This document shows, piece by piece, positions 19,101-28,007 of a DNA stretch of 64,000 nucleotides. The position numbers and the translations under genes were made by a program. The stretch's first letter is position 1. Each line of letters opens with the position of its first letter. The notes under the pieces are model-generated. The model ran no database searches, was not told where the DNA came from, and was given only the letters and a program-made list of their open reading frames with translations. Source of the stretch: Mariniphaga sp041684965 (GTDB lineage: Bacteria > Bacteroidota > Bacteroidia > Bacteroidales > Prolixibacteraceae); the NCBI GenBank assembly GCA_041684965.1, contig JAWLGR010000012.1:62001-126000 (forward strand). The letters run 5' to 3'.

Positions 19101-19583
19101 GAACGTGGTGGTCACGGAAACCTGTTCACAGACAAAGAGTACAGCGATTTTATATTCAGATTCGAGTTCCTGTTAACTCCTGGGGCCAACAATGGGCTTG
19201 GTATCAGAGCTCCCTTAAAAGGCGATGCTGCATATCATGGACTGGAACTTCAAATTCTTGATAATTCATCTCCAATTTATGCCAATCTGAAGGATTATCA
19301 ATATCATGGCTCTGTGTATGGGATTATACCGGCAAAACGTGGTTACCTGAATCCTGTTGGTGAATGGAATGAGCAGGAAGTAATTGTGAAAGGATCTAAC
19401 ATCAAAATCACATTGAACGGAACCGTAATTCTGGATGGAGATATTGTTGAAGCAAGTAAAAACGGCTCCCCCGACGGGAAAGAGCACCCCGGTATCAAGC
19501 ACGAGAAGGGATATATTGGATTTCTGGGTCATGGTTCTGAATTAAAATTCAGGAACATACGGCTGAAGGATTTAAGTAATTAA
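16191..19583 (+). CDS. Secreted HEAT-repeat protein with two C-terminal DUF1080 domains
   Basis: The protein is 1130 residues from the ATG at 16191 (a GTG at 16188 is in frame one codon earlier). It has a signal peptide ending near FAQ, then about 650 residues of HEAT-like helical repeats (for example SPVVRENALEALVKLQGKDA and DLQRAALTALAKIG). Two DUF1080 beta-sandwiches follow, at about 725-925 (from YVSMFNGRNLEGWQG) and 940-1130 (from FISLFNGINLTGWQG). The long solenoid probably binds a partner or polysaccharide while the DUF1080 domains act on keto-glycosides; this is inference. It closes the cluster that starts at 12398 and is followed by a bidirectional terminator. Fusion of three modules makes it much longer than a standard DUF1080 protein. 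Confidence 0.85.
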   Translation: MHNRVFQHSIVLLLLILTSHIFAQDSRTLDTKIADALAQMPTKDLEHRDRVMEEIAGLGQQGFQKLSNMLTAPGVGDDTAVRFAINSLARYASAFGRENVRFSLEQGLLEALEIHTDTEVRTFLLNQLNLAGSNKSVRLIKEYLAVEDLAEPAAQTLVAIASPEASKALYEALSGAGEAARITFIMSLGELKCEEAVRTISSFTGSENIDLQRAALTALAKIGHPDSYKLLLKSGRNVNFEYEPANTAEAFIVYADRLGERGETKLCRNALNAIIKENQDEEKLHNQAAALFVYAKYFDYEVIPLLLKAVDNNDKEFRYAVLNIAENIGGINGTRKWIEKAGLASADTRAEIIDMLGRRGDILAAGFITGSLNDPSPVVRENALEALVKLQGKDAIPLLINHMAKGNETDASKAALMQLVYQKHLEPVALQMKQSAGATKAAFVELIAAKSGNAYFNDIIALTGSQNQEEKAAAFKALKNISAEKNLDALIELLLSVEGYNEVQQVQQAVVAAAGDAEIEKTDNGKLLTALKNTGKKERILALLPEIGGGAALNTVSEYFYNSNGKLKETSFEALAGWKDYAAADLLYDVAKNTTGEYRSKAFASFVRQVQSANLPDEQKLLQYRRIMPYESGIADQELIINAIGNLKTFLSLVYLEEYLDNKELQQSAARAIMRIALPDSDGKNGFYGNKVSSMLNKVAAVITGEESDYDIINIKNYLNRMPKEEGYVSMFNGRNLEGWQGLVGNPLTRAKMTSEELNRKQKEANKKMLENWAVKDNTIVFNGSGANLCSVKEYGDFEIIFDWRITKNGDSGLYLRGTPQVQIWDPARTDVGAQVGSGGLYNNKKYASNPLKVADNPVGEWNTFYIKMIGENVTVYLNGELVVDNVPLENYWDRSQPIFERGPLELQAHGTDLAFRDIYVREINTRDIGLTEEEKADGFISLFNGINLTGWQGNKTDYFALDGELVVQPERGGHGNLFTDKEYSDFIFRFEFLLTPGANNGLGIRAPLKGDAAYHGLELQILDNSSPIYANLKDYQYHGSVYGIIPAKRGYLNPVGEWNEQEVIVKGSNIKITLNGTVILDGDIVEASKNGSPDGKEHPGIKHEKGYIGFLGHGSELKFRNIRLKDLSN

Positions 19584-19593
19584 AGACAAAAAT

Positions 19594-19630
19594 AAAAAAC
19601 GGGATTTCTTAGTTGAAACCCCGTTTTAAA
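19594..19630. terminator. Bidirectional terminator between the HEAT-DUF1080 gene and aldolase
   Basis: The stem AAAACGGG (19596-19603) pairs with CCCGTTTT (19620-19627), with A- and T-runs that serve both directions. The genes on either side converge here. Confidence 0.75.
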
Positions 19631-19648
19631 ATAAATCCATAAATTATT

Positions 19649-20728
19649 TTAGATGCTGTTTAATGCATTTAAATCTTCAAATGCATGTTGAAGGCGTGCT
19701 ATCATTGATTCTTCTGCCTGACGTATCCAAACACGTGGATCATAATATTTTTTATTCGGTTTATCATCTCCTTCGGGATTACCTATCTGATCTTGAAGGT
19801 AATCATGTTTTTGTGCTTCATACTTTCTGATGCCATCCCAATATGCCCATTGGGTATCGGTATCGATGTTCATTTTAACAACCCCGTAATCAATTGCTTC
19901 GCGGATTTCTTCAACCGATGAGCCCGAACCTCCGTGGAATACGAAATCCACCGGGAGTTCATCAGCGATACCCAATTTTTCACGAATGTATTCCTGTGAC
20001 TTTTTCAGGATGACAGGCTGAAGTTTAACATTCCCTGGTTTGTAAACACCATGTACGTTCCCGAATGAAGCTGCGATAGTGAAATTTGGGCTCACTTTGC
20101 TGAGTTCTTCATAAGCATAACATACTTCTTCAGGCTGAGTGTAAAGTTTTGAGCTGTCAACATCAGTATTGTCAACACCGTCTTCTTCACCACCGGTAAT
20201 TCCAAGTTCAATTTCAAGGGTCATATTAATCTTATTCATGCGTTCAAGGTACCTTTTGCATATTTCAATATTTTCCTCGAGCGGTTCTTCTGAAAGGTCA
20301 AGCATATGTGAGCTAAATAATGGTTTTCCTGTTTCAGCGTAGAATTTTTCACCTGCTTCAAGCAATCCGTCAATCCATGGTAATAATTTTTTGGCTGCAT
20401 GGTCGGTGTGGAGAACTACTCTGACTCCATATGCTTCCGCCAGGGTATGAATATGTTTTGCACCTGCAATTGCTCCAATGATGGCAGCTTGGTGCCCTTC
20501 CATTTTTAATCCTTTCCCTGCATTGAACGCTGCACCACCGTTAGAGAATTGAATCATAACAGGAGCATTGGCTGCTTTTGCCGATTCCATAACCGCATTG
20601 ATGGACGACGAACCAACAACATTTACTGCGGGAAGTGCGAATTTATTTTTCTGAGCTACTTTAAAAATGTACTGTAAGTCAGTTCCAGTTACAACACCTG
20701 GTTTGACGACATTTGCTATTCTTTCCAT
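19649..20728 (-). CDS. fbaA: Class II fructose-bisphosphate aldolase
   Basis: This zinc enzyme splits fructose-1,6-bisphosphate into glyceraldehyde-3-phosphate and dihydroxyacetone phosphate in glycolysis and does the reverse in gluconeogenesis. At 359 residues it is the long class IIA type. The zinc-binding His is in VVLHTDHAAKK (near residue 108), the acidic metal and substrate region is LEIELGITGGEEDG (near 172-185), and the phosphate-binding HGGSGSS lies near 265-271. It stands alone, convergent with the sugar-oxidation cluster and divergent from the beta-helix genes. Confidence 0.96.
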   Translation of the reverse strand: MERIANVVKPGVVTGTDLQYIFKVAQKNKFALPAVNVVGSSSINAVMESAKAANAPVMIQFSNGGAAFNAGKGLKMEGHQAAIIGAIAGAKHIHTLAEAYGVRVVLHTDHAAKKLLPWIDGLLEAGEKFYAETGKPLFSSHMLDLSEEPLEENIEICKRYLERMNKINMTLEIELGITGGEEDGVDNTDVDSSKLYTQPEEVCYAYEELSKVSPNFTIAASFGNVHGVYKPGNVKLQPVILKKSQEYIREKLGIADELPVDFVFHGGSGSSVEEIREAIDYGVVKMNIDTDTQWAYWDGIRKYEAQKHDYLQDQIGNPEGDDKPNKKYYDPRVWIRQAEESMIARLQHAFEDLNALNSI

Positions 20729-20775
20729 AATTAACCGTTAATTTATTGATTTGACTTTAATTACCTGTTAACCGG

Positions 20776-20783
20776 CAAATTTA
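20776..20783 (-). promoter_or_regulatory. Possible -7 box (TAnnTTTG) for the aldolase gene
   Basis: The minus strand reads TAAATTTG here, 47 bases upstream of the aldolase ATG. The -33 region is not a clear match. Confidence 0.4.
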
Positions 20784-20994
20784 CAACTTTGCAAGTGTGC
20801 CCGATAATCCAGATTGTTAATGAAGATTAAATTCTTCATTTTTTAATATTACCGTGTTTTTACAGCAGAATGATTGGGTCTTTTAAGAATGATTTGAGCC
20901 AACATGTTGAAGAACAATATTTTTATTTTTTTGTTAAAAATATTGGCACAACACTGTTATTCACCTGGAAGTAAATAAAAAAAGCCTGTTTAAC

Positions 20995-22950
20995 ATGAAA
21001 ATTTATCTGTTAACCTTCATATTGATTATTTCGATACCTCTATTATTTTCATTAAATTCTTTTGCAACGAATTATTATGTGAGTTCTGAAGGCGATGATT
21101 CCAGATCAGGGACGAGTGCTGTTGATGCCTGGAAATCTTTAAAACGTTTAAACAACCTGGTACCTAAACCTGGTGACAGTATATTTTTCAGGAGAGGAGA
21201 TGAGTGGAATGGAACTGTTACTGTGAACATGTTTGGGAAAGAGGGAAGTCCTGTAGTTTACGGAGCCTACGGAGAAGGGGAAAGGCCTAAAATTTATGGT
21301 TCTGAAATAATACCCGGTTGGAAAAAACATTCAGGTAATATATACAAAGCCCGGTTTGACCAAAAAATTAACCAGTTGTTTTTAGAAGGAAAAAAAATGA
21401 CTGCTGCCAGGTATCCAAATTCAGGTTATTTATTTATAACATCTTCTTCAAATCCGACCTCCCTTACTGCAGAAGAACTTCCAGATGCAATTGATTATTC
21501 GGGCGCTAAATGGTTCGGTAGGACAAATTATTTTACAACCTCTTTGCTTGAGGTTAAAAGTTCTCATAATAAAGTCCTTGTAATAAATGAAGCTCCCAGG
21601 TTTCCTTTAAAGAAAGGATTGGGGTTTTTTCTGATGAATAAGCTTGAATTTTTAGACCAGCCAGGCGAATGGTTTTACGATGAGGAGTCTAAAATGGTTT
21701 ATTTATGGACACCCGGGGGAGATTCGCCTGAAAATTATATCATCAGGGGTTCTGTTTATAATGATGGATTGTATGTGTCGGGTAAAAATTATATTACAAT
21801 CAGAGATATTCATTTTTTACATCAGGCTGAAAAAGGAATTCATCTTAAAAACAGCAATTATCTGGTAATTGATAACAATGCTTTTTCTTATTCAGACGGG
21901 TATGGGATTTACAGCCTTACTGAAGCAACCGATCTAGTCATAACAAATAATCATGTAACGGGTGTCAACCATTATGGAATGTACCTGCGGATTTCTAATT
22001 CTCTAATTTCAAATAATAAGCTGTCAGAAATTGCATTATTAGAAAACATTGGTATTACAGGGACCGGAGAAGATAATTTTGGTGGAGGAATTTATGTGGC
22101 TGGTGAGAAAGGCAAAAACAAAATAACCTATAACCGGTTGGAAAAAATTGGTAGTACTGGGATTTTATTTGCCAGACCGGAAAATAAAATCGAATGTAAT
22201 TTTATTAAAGATGTGGGCCTTCTAAAGAGCGACATGGGAGGAATTTACACCAGCTGGTACAAAAAATCAGCGTCTCAGGGTCCTGAAGGAAGTACAATTA
22301 GAAACAATATTATATTAAACGTTGTAGGTGAAAAATATGGCTATACTTCTACACGAAATATGGGAGAAGGAATTTATATAGACGAAAGTGCAACTGGAGT
22401 TATCATTGAAAATAATACAATTGCTCACTGCAGCAATTCAGGAATAAAATTGCATAAAACGGAAAATATTACTGTCAACAACAATACAATATTTGATACA
22501 CGGCAATCTATTCATGTTCTTAAGTCTGAAGGAACAGAGGAAAATCAAATCACCAATAATATTTTGATTGCTGTCAGTGATAACGATGATTATCTTAAAA
22601 GGCAGGTGCTTATTAATGAATCGGAAGGCAATGCCTTTTATGATTACAATGAATACATTCATCTTTATGAAAATAAGGAAATATTTTTTAATGGTTCCGA
22701 CTATTATACCTTTAATAAATGGCAATCATCCAACAGGAATGAAATAAATTCAAGAGCATTAACAACACTCTTATTGCCCGGAGAAAAGGAGCTGTTATTA
22801 TACAACGACTCCCCGCAGGAAAAGACAATAAACCTGAAAGGCAAAGATTTAAAGGATATCAGGGGGGAGAAAATAACTGGAGATATAAGGCTTCAGCCAT
22901 ATACTTCGGTAATCCTTATTGGCTACTCTGCAGGAAACCTGATTAATTAA
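20995..22950 (+). CDS. Secreted right-handed parallel beta-helix protein (first of a tandem pair)
   Basis: The 651-residue protein has a signal peptide ending near SFATNYYVS. The conserved opening of carbohydrate-active beta-helix proteins follows (GTSAVDAWKSLKRLN, then PGDSIFFRRGDEW). A long run of beta-helix turns, with many NN and I-x-NN-I ladder residues, covers about 250-560. A small C-terminal beta domain ends the protein. Proteins of this shape are polysaccharide lyases, glycosidases or epimerases, but I could not assign a CAZy family or active site. It lacks a T9SS tail, so it is probably periplasmic. It is closely similar along its whole length to the first 670 residues of the next gene and clearly arose by tandem duplication. 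Confidence 0.82.
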   Translation: MKIYLLTFILIISIPLLFSLNSFATNYYVSSEGDDSRSGTSAVDAWKSLKRLNNLVPKPGDSIFFRRGDEWNGTVTVNMFGKEGSPVVYGAYGEGERPKIYGSEIIPGWKKHSGNIYKARFDQKINQLFLEGKKMTAARYPNSGYLFITSSSNPTSLTAEELPDAIDYSGAKWFGRTNYFTTSLLEVKSSHNKVLVINEAPRFPLKKGLGFFLMNKLEFLDQPGEWFYDEESKMVYLWTPGGDSPENYIIRGSVYNDGLYVSGKNYITIRDIHFLHQAEKGIHLKNSNYLVIDNNAFSYSDGYGIYSLTEATDLVITNNHVTGVNHYGMYLRISNSLISNNKLSEIALLENIGITGTGEDNFGGGIYVAGEKGKNKITYNRLEKIGSTGILFARPENKIECNFIKDVGLLKSDMGGIYTSWYKKSASQGPEGSTIRNNIILNVVGEKYGYTSTRNMGEGIYIDESATGVIIENNTIAHCSNSGIKLHKTENITVNNNTIFDTRQSIHVLKSEGTEENQITNNILIAVSDNDDYLKRQVLINESEGNAFYDYNEYIHLYENKEIFFNGSDYYTFNKWQSSNRNEINSRALTTLLLPGEKELLLYNDSPQEKTINLKGKDLKDIRGEKITGDIRLQPYTSVILIGYSAGNLIN

Positions 22951-23257
22951 CTCCTTTCTTTACTTTCAACTGGATTAATTACTGATGTTGCTTTTCGGTT
23001 ATGAACAGAGGCATGCATCCAACCAACTACTGTTTCTGTAACATAAGCATTAGGAAATTCAGACATTTCTTTTTTATCGGTTTCTTCATTTCCCAGTCTG
23101 GGAATCAGAAGTTAATCCCCAACCGACGAATAACTGAATGCATTATCAGTACTTTATACCCTATACATTCAGCAACTGAATTAGGAGTTGCCCCATGGCT
23201 TGCGTCTATATTTGCCCCCACAGATAGAATGGAGGATTAAAATTAAATCTTGTAGCC
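22951..23257. other. 307-bp spacer between the two beta-helix genes
   Basis: No convincing gene, terminator or promoter was seen. A 79-codon open frame at 23001-23240 has no recognisable similarity or signal and is judged accidental. The absence of a hairpin suggests that the two beta-helix genes may be read on one transcript. Confidence 0.5.
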
Positions 23258-26200
23258 ATGTTTAGAATGTTAATTAAGAAGCTAAATTCTGCTTCAACCA
23301 ATGGAACAGCAATCAACATTAAACTTAAAAATCACAACAGCAAATTTTTTATCACTTTAGCTCTGTTTTTATTTTCATTTACTGTTAATGCAACAGTGTA
23401 TTATGTGAGTAATTCGGGGAGTGACAATAATAGTGGCACCACAGCCGATGCACCGTGGAAGTCGTTGGCAAAGGTCAGCAACTTTGCATTTAAACCCGGA
23501 GACCAGATATTGTTTAAGAGAGGGGATCAATGGACCGGTACAATTTCAGTAAGCTCTGCCGGGACGTCCGGTAGTCCTGTGGTTTATGGTGCTTACGGTA
23601 CAGGTACGAATCCGCAGATTTATGGTTCTGAAGAAATAACCGGGTGGACAAAACATTCGGGCAATATTTACAAAGCAAATTTTAACAGTAAAATTAATCA
23701 GCTCTTTTTGGATGAAGGAAGGATGAAAGCCGCAAGGCATCCGAATACTGGTTATATATTTATTTCTTCTGTCTCAGGATCAACTACCCTCACAGCTAAC
23801 GATCTGGATGGATCAATAAATTATGCGGGTGCAAAATGGTTTGGAAGGACAAACTATTTTACCGCTTCGCTGATCGATGTTAAAAGTTCAGGTTCCAAAA
23901 CATTAACATTAGAGTCAGCTCCCAGATTCCCACTGAAAGCAGGATTGGGTTTCTTGCTGATGGATAAACTCGAGTTTCTGGATGAGCCCGGAGAATGGTA
24001 TTACGATGAATCAACAAAAACGGTTTATTTATGGACTGCACGTGGAGATTCACCTGAAAATTATACCATAAAGGGTTCGGTTCATAATGACGGTTTTTAT
24101 TTATCGGGTAAAGACTATGTCACTATTAAAGATTTACATTTTTTGCATCAGTCTGAAAAAGGGATACACCTGAGGAACAGTGATTATATTGTTATCGATA
24201 ATAATGAATTTTCATATGCTGATGGTTTTGGAATTTACAGCTTAACAGATGCAACCAATTTTACCATAACCAATAACTCTATTGAAGGGGTTAATCATTA
24301 TGGTATGTATATCCGTATATCAAATTCACTTATTGCTGATAACAACCTGTCGAAAATTGCATTGTTCGAGAATATTGGAATTACAGGAACAGGACCAGAT
24401 AATTTTGGAGGCGGTATTTATCTGGCCGGTGATGAAGGAAATAATAAAGTGCGTTATAACAGGCTGACTGAAATTGGTTACAGTGGGATATTGTTCGGCA
24501 AGCCGAATAATATAATAGAATACAATTTTGTAAAAGATGTTTGTCTTCTGAAAAGTGATATGGGAGGGATTTATACCAGCTGGTTTAATCGTTCCGCAGC
24601 TCAGGGCCCTGAAGGCAGTATAATTCGAAACAACATTGTTTTAAATGTTAAAGGTGAGAAATATGGGTACACTTCAACCCGGCACCTTGGAGAGGGTATT
24701 TATATCGATGAAAGTGCAAAAGATGTAACAGTAGAAAACAATACAATTGCGCATGTCACCAATTCAGGAATCAAATTGCATAAAAATGAAAATACTATTG
24801 TCAGGAACAATACCATACTTGATGCACGCCAATCCATACATGTTCTCCATTCCAGCGGCACAGTAAAAAATAAGATCTCCAACAATATATTAATGGCTGC
24901 CAGTGACAAGGATGATTACCTTCAGAGGCAGGTGTTGATAAATGAATCGGCACGCAATGCCATTTGTGACAACAATGAGTTTGTTAATCCATATGCAAGC
25001 AATGGAATATTCAGGAGTGGCTCAACGTATTATAATTTCGATGGATGGAAATCATCAACCGGGCAGGATGCAGGTTCTACAGCTTATGTCTCTCCGCTTA
25101 AGTCCGGTGAAAAAGAAACTTTGTTTTACAACGATACAAAACAGGATAAAAGCTTCAATCTGGGGTCAAAAGTTTATAAAGATCTTAAAGGGAATAATGT
25201 AACCGGTTCTTTTGTCCTGAAACCCTTTACCTCAAGGATTCTGATTGGTACCGGTACTGAAAATGTAACACAAAACCAGAGTCCGGTAATTTTAGATCAG
25301 GTATTTGAAATCAGCACTGCAAAAGCAGCGAACGAATTTATAGGAATGGTTGTAGCATCTGATCCCGATACAGACCAGGAGCTGCAGTATACAATTACCT
25401 CAGGGAACTCTGAAGGATTGTTTGCGATTAACGCTGCTACAGGGGAACTTTATGCAAAAACAGCTATTTCAGTTTCTGAAAATAAAACAATGGTACTGGT
25501 TGTAGAGGTAAAGGATAATGCAACAAATCCATTATCTGCAAACGCAGATATTACAATTAATATTAAAGCAGAGGTACAAAATCCTATATCCGATGTAACT
25601 GCACCGAGCATTTCGTCGTTTACCATTCCTTCAACTTCAGAATCATTAACTGTTCCTGTCAGTCTTAATGGAACTGATAATACTGGTGTTACGGCATGGA
25701 AGCTGGCAGAAAATTCAGCAACTCCGTTATCAACTGACGCAGGTTGGAAAGCTGTCGCTCCATCTAATTACACATTTTCAGATGCAGGGGTAAAAACTTT
25801 ATATGCATGGGCCAAGGATGCTGCAGGAAACATATCTGCTTCTGCAAGCGGGACGGTAATAATTACCTTGCCCGATGACAAGATAGTTGTTCCGGGAGAT
25901 TCAATTGAATTTGTTACAATTTGTGAAGGCGATGATTACCTTGGGTGGACTGAAAGCGGCACTTATGAACGCATTGTAAAAGAAAATCAAACAAGTCAGA
26001 ATCAGGGAAGCAACCTAATTCCTGAAGGAGATTTCAGTAATGGAACTACTGGCTGGAGTGTATGGGGAGCTGACGGATACAGTTTGTCAATGATTGCAAA
26101 CAATAAAGACTATGTTTCAGCACCCGGAAGCATTCAACTCAATTGTAATTCAAACGGTACTTCAATTTCATCGCTTCAATTTATGTCTAAAGCCAATATT

Positions 26201-27587
26201 TCCGTTGAAGCGGGTAAGGAATATGAGTTGTCATTTTATGCGAAAGCAACAACCGAATTTGATATACCTAAATTTGTAATTCTTCAACGTACTGCTCCTT
26301 ACACCCATTATGGGAGTTTCCCGGATGTAACTCCAGCGGTTACTAAAGAGTGGAAGCAGATTAAATTGAAATTTACAGCTTCCGTAACTGCAAACGATGC
26401 TTCGTTCCGGATTTATCTTGGCAGGAATTTGCCTGCAGGCCATTCAGTTTATTTCGATGATATTGTACTTTCGGAAAATTCTGAAGAAATAATTGCCACG
26501 GATAAAGTTATTACTACTTACCTGAATGTAGAAGAAACTAAGTACGGGAACGAGACAGTAGAAATTCGGGCAAATGAAAATTACAACGGATGGACTGAGC
26601 CCGGAAATTATGAACGCGTACTGGAATCGGCTTCCGGATGTGACAGTGTGGTGGTTACAACTCTGATTGTTAAGAACCAGAGTCCGGTAATTTTAGATCA
26701 GGTATTTGAAATCAGCACTTCAAAAGCAGCAAACGAATTTATAGGAAAAGTTGTTGCTTCTGATCCTGATACAGACCAGGAACTGCAATACACAATTACC
26801 TCAGGGAACTCTGAAGGATTGTTTGCGATTAACGCTGCGACAGGGGAACTTTATGCAAAAACAGCTATTTCAGTTTCTGAAAATAAAACAATGGTACTGG
26901 TTGTAGAGGTAAAGGATAATGCAACAAATCCATTATCTNNNNNNNNNNNNNNNNNNNNNNNNNNNNNNNNNNNNNNNNNNNNNNNNNNNNNNNNNNNNNN
27001 NNNNNNNNNNNNNNNNNNNNNNNNNNNNNNNNNNNNNNATTGTACTTTCGGAAAATTCTGAAGAAATAATTGCCACGGATAAAGTTATTACTACTTACCT
27101 GAATGTAGAAGAAACTAAGTACGGGAACGAGACAGTAAAAATATGGGCAAATGAAAATTACAACGGATGGACTGAGCCCGGAAATTATGAACGGGTACTG
27201 GAATCGGCTTCCGGATGTGACAGTGTGGTGGTTACAACTCTGATTGTGAGAGGCAAAAACCAGAATAACAGGAAAGGAACAGTAAGCCTGGACCAGTCTT
27301 TAAAGAATAATAATTTGGACGATGGTTTTATGGATGACATTACTGAAGAAAATGAATTTATGCTGTATCCAAATCCTGCTCAATCGTTTATAAATGTAGA
27401 ATACAGCTCTTTGCCGGATGATGATACACGAATAGAAATTCTTGATGGCAGTGGCAGGATGGTTCATTCACAAAATGCTGCAAATACCACTAACAGGATC
27501 GACTTTAACAACCTGGCACCTGGTATGTATTACCTTCGGTCGGTAATAAATCAATCACAACAGGTTAAAAAATTTATAGTGAAGTAA
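23258..27587 (+). CDS. T9SS-secreted multidomain beta-helix protein, interrupted by an assembly gap
   Basis: The gene is split by 100 N at 26939-27038. From the ATG at 23258 there is a signal peptide (ending near VNA), then a beta-helix domain to about residue 670 that is paralogous to the previous gene. A 467-residue unit starts at residue 673. It holds a cadherin-like domain (ASDPDTDQELQYTI), an Ig-like domain, a CEGDDYLGWTESG repeat and a CBM-like jelly roll (LIPEGDFSNGTTGW to VYFDDIVLSEN). A second copy of the unit begins at 26675 and runs into the gap. After the gap comes the end of that unit and a T9SS type A sorting domain (YPNPAQSF to KKFIVK). With a full second unit the protein would be 1717 residues. 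It is probably a cell-surface or released glycan-binding or glycan-degrading protein. Confidence 0.82.
25274..26674 (+). repeat. 1401-bp intragenic tandem repeat, unit 1
   Basis: This unit begins AACCAGAGTCCGG at 25274 and the same sequence begins unit 2 at 26675. The first 264 bp of unit 2 are nearly identical to unit 1, as is the stretch after the gap (27039 onward compared with 26462 onward). The period, 1401 bp, is a whole number of codons (467). Confidence 0.9.
26675..27251 (+). repeat. 1401-bp intragenic tandem repeat, unit 2, mostly missing in the gap
   Basis: Bases 26675-26938 match 25274-25537, and bases 27039-27247 match 26462-26670. Only small differences are seen (for example GTAGAAATTCGG against GTAAAAATATGG). 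The middle 924 bp expected from unit 1 are replaced by 100 N. Confidence 0.85.
26939..27038. other. Assembly gap of 100 N
   Basis: Exactly 100 undetermined bases, a standard placeholder length, lie inside a tandem repeat. The real length is probably near 924 bp (see findings). Confidence 0.99.
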
Positions 27588-27598
27588 ATTAATAAATT

Positions 27599-27630
27599 AA
27601 AAAGTCCGGGAGTTTATTCCCGGACTTTTT
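27599..27630 (+). terminator. Intrinsic terminator after the T9SS protein gene
   Basis: A perfect 13-bp stem, AAAAAGTCCGGGA (27599-27611) with TCCCGGACTTTTT (27618-27630), has a 6-base loop and lies 11 bp after the stop codon. The symmetrical A and T tails make it usable in both directions. Confidence 0.9.
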
Positions 27631-28007
27631 AATTTATTATCTTATTATTGTCCGCTCTGGATATTCTTTCTCTTTCGTCCGGTGTTCGCCTGTTAACCGG
27701 AACAAAATCCAATACCAGTCCCTAAAAAATTGATTATTGAAACCTGATCCACTTTTTGTTATGGCTGCTGTTATCAGTAATTTTGTCCATTCAGAATATA
27801 ACCTATAATCAGATAATAACCAAGGAATTCATTCGTTCATGTTCGCAATAAACTCACAATAAACTCACAATAAACTCGCAAAATCGCGAATTTGTACCGA
27901 ATTTATTGCGAATTTAATACGAATTTAATACTTCAAAAGTGCTTATAAGATTATCATGAGTGCAGTTTGGGGATGGAATGAAACAGCCAATTAGAAGCGT
28001 TTAATAA
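27631..28007. other. Convergent intergenic region holding an 11-bp inverted iteron block
   Basis: No gene is visible between the terminator and the 3' end of the minus-strand HAD gene. The region contains the structured repeat listed separately at 27846-27931. The rest is AT-rich and shows nothing else that I can support. Confidence 0.6.
27846..27931. repeat. Three 11-mers facing three related inverted 11-mers
   Basis: The left block is three tandem copies of CAATAAACTCA (27846-27856, 27857-27867, 27868-27878, the last ending in G). The right block is GAATTTATTGC (27899-27909) followed by two copies of GAATTTAATAC (27910-27920, 27921-27931). The first right unit is the reverse complement of GCAATAAATTC, which differs from the left motif GCAATAAACTC at one base. 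The centre contains the palindrome TCGCGA. Confidence 0.8.

Noticed and set aside
20940..20994. TGGCAC-like sequence before the first beta-helix gene, possible sigma-54 site
   Set aside because: The TTGC half is missing at the correct distance, and Bacteroidota seldom use this promoter type for such genes.
23001..23240. 79-codon open frame between the two beta-helix genes
   Set aside because: There is no signal peptide, no known motif and no repeated pattern, and composition is unlike the neighbouring genes; judged accidental.
27846..27931. CRISPR array
   Set aside because: Repeats are 11 bp and directly adjacent without spacers, and the two halves are inverted; this is not the CRISPR layout, and no cas genes are present.
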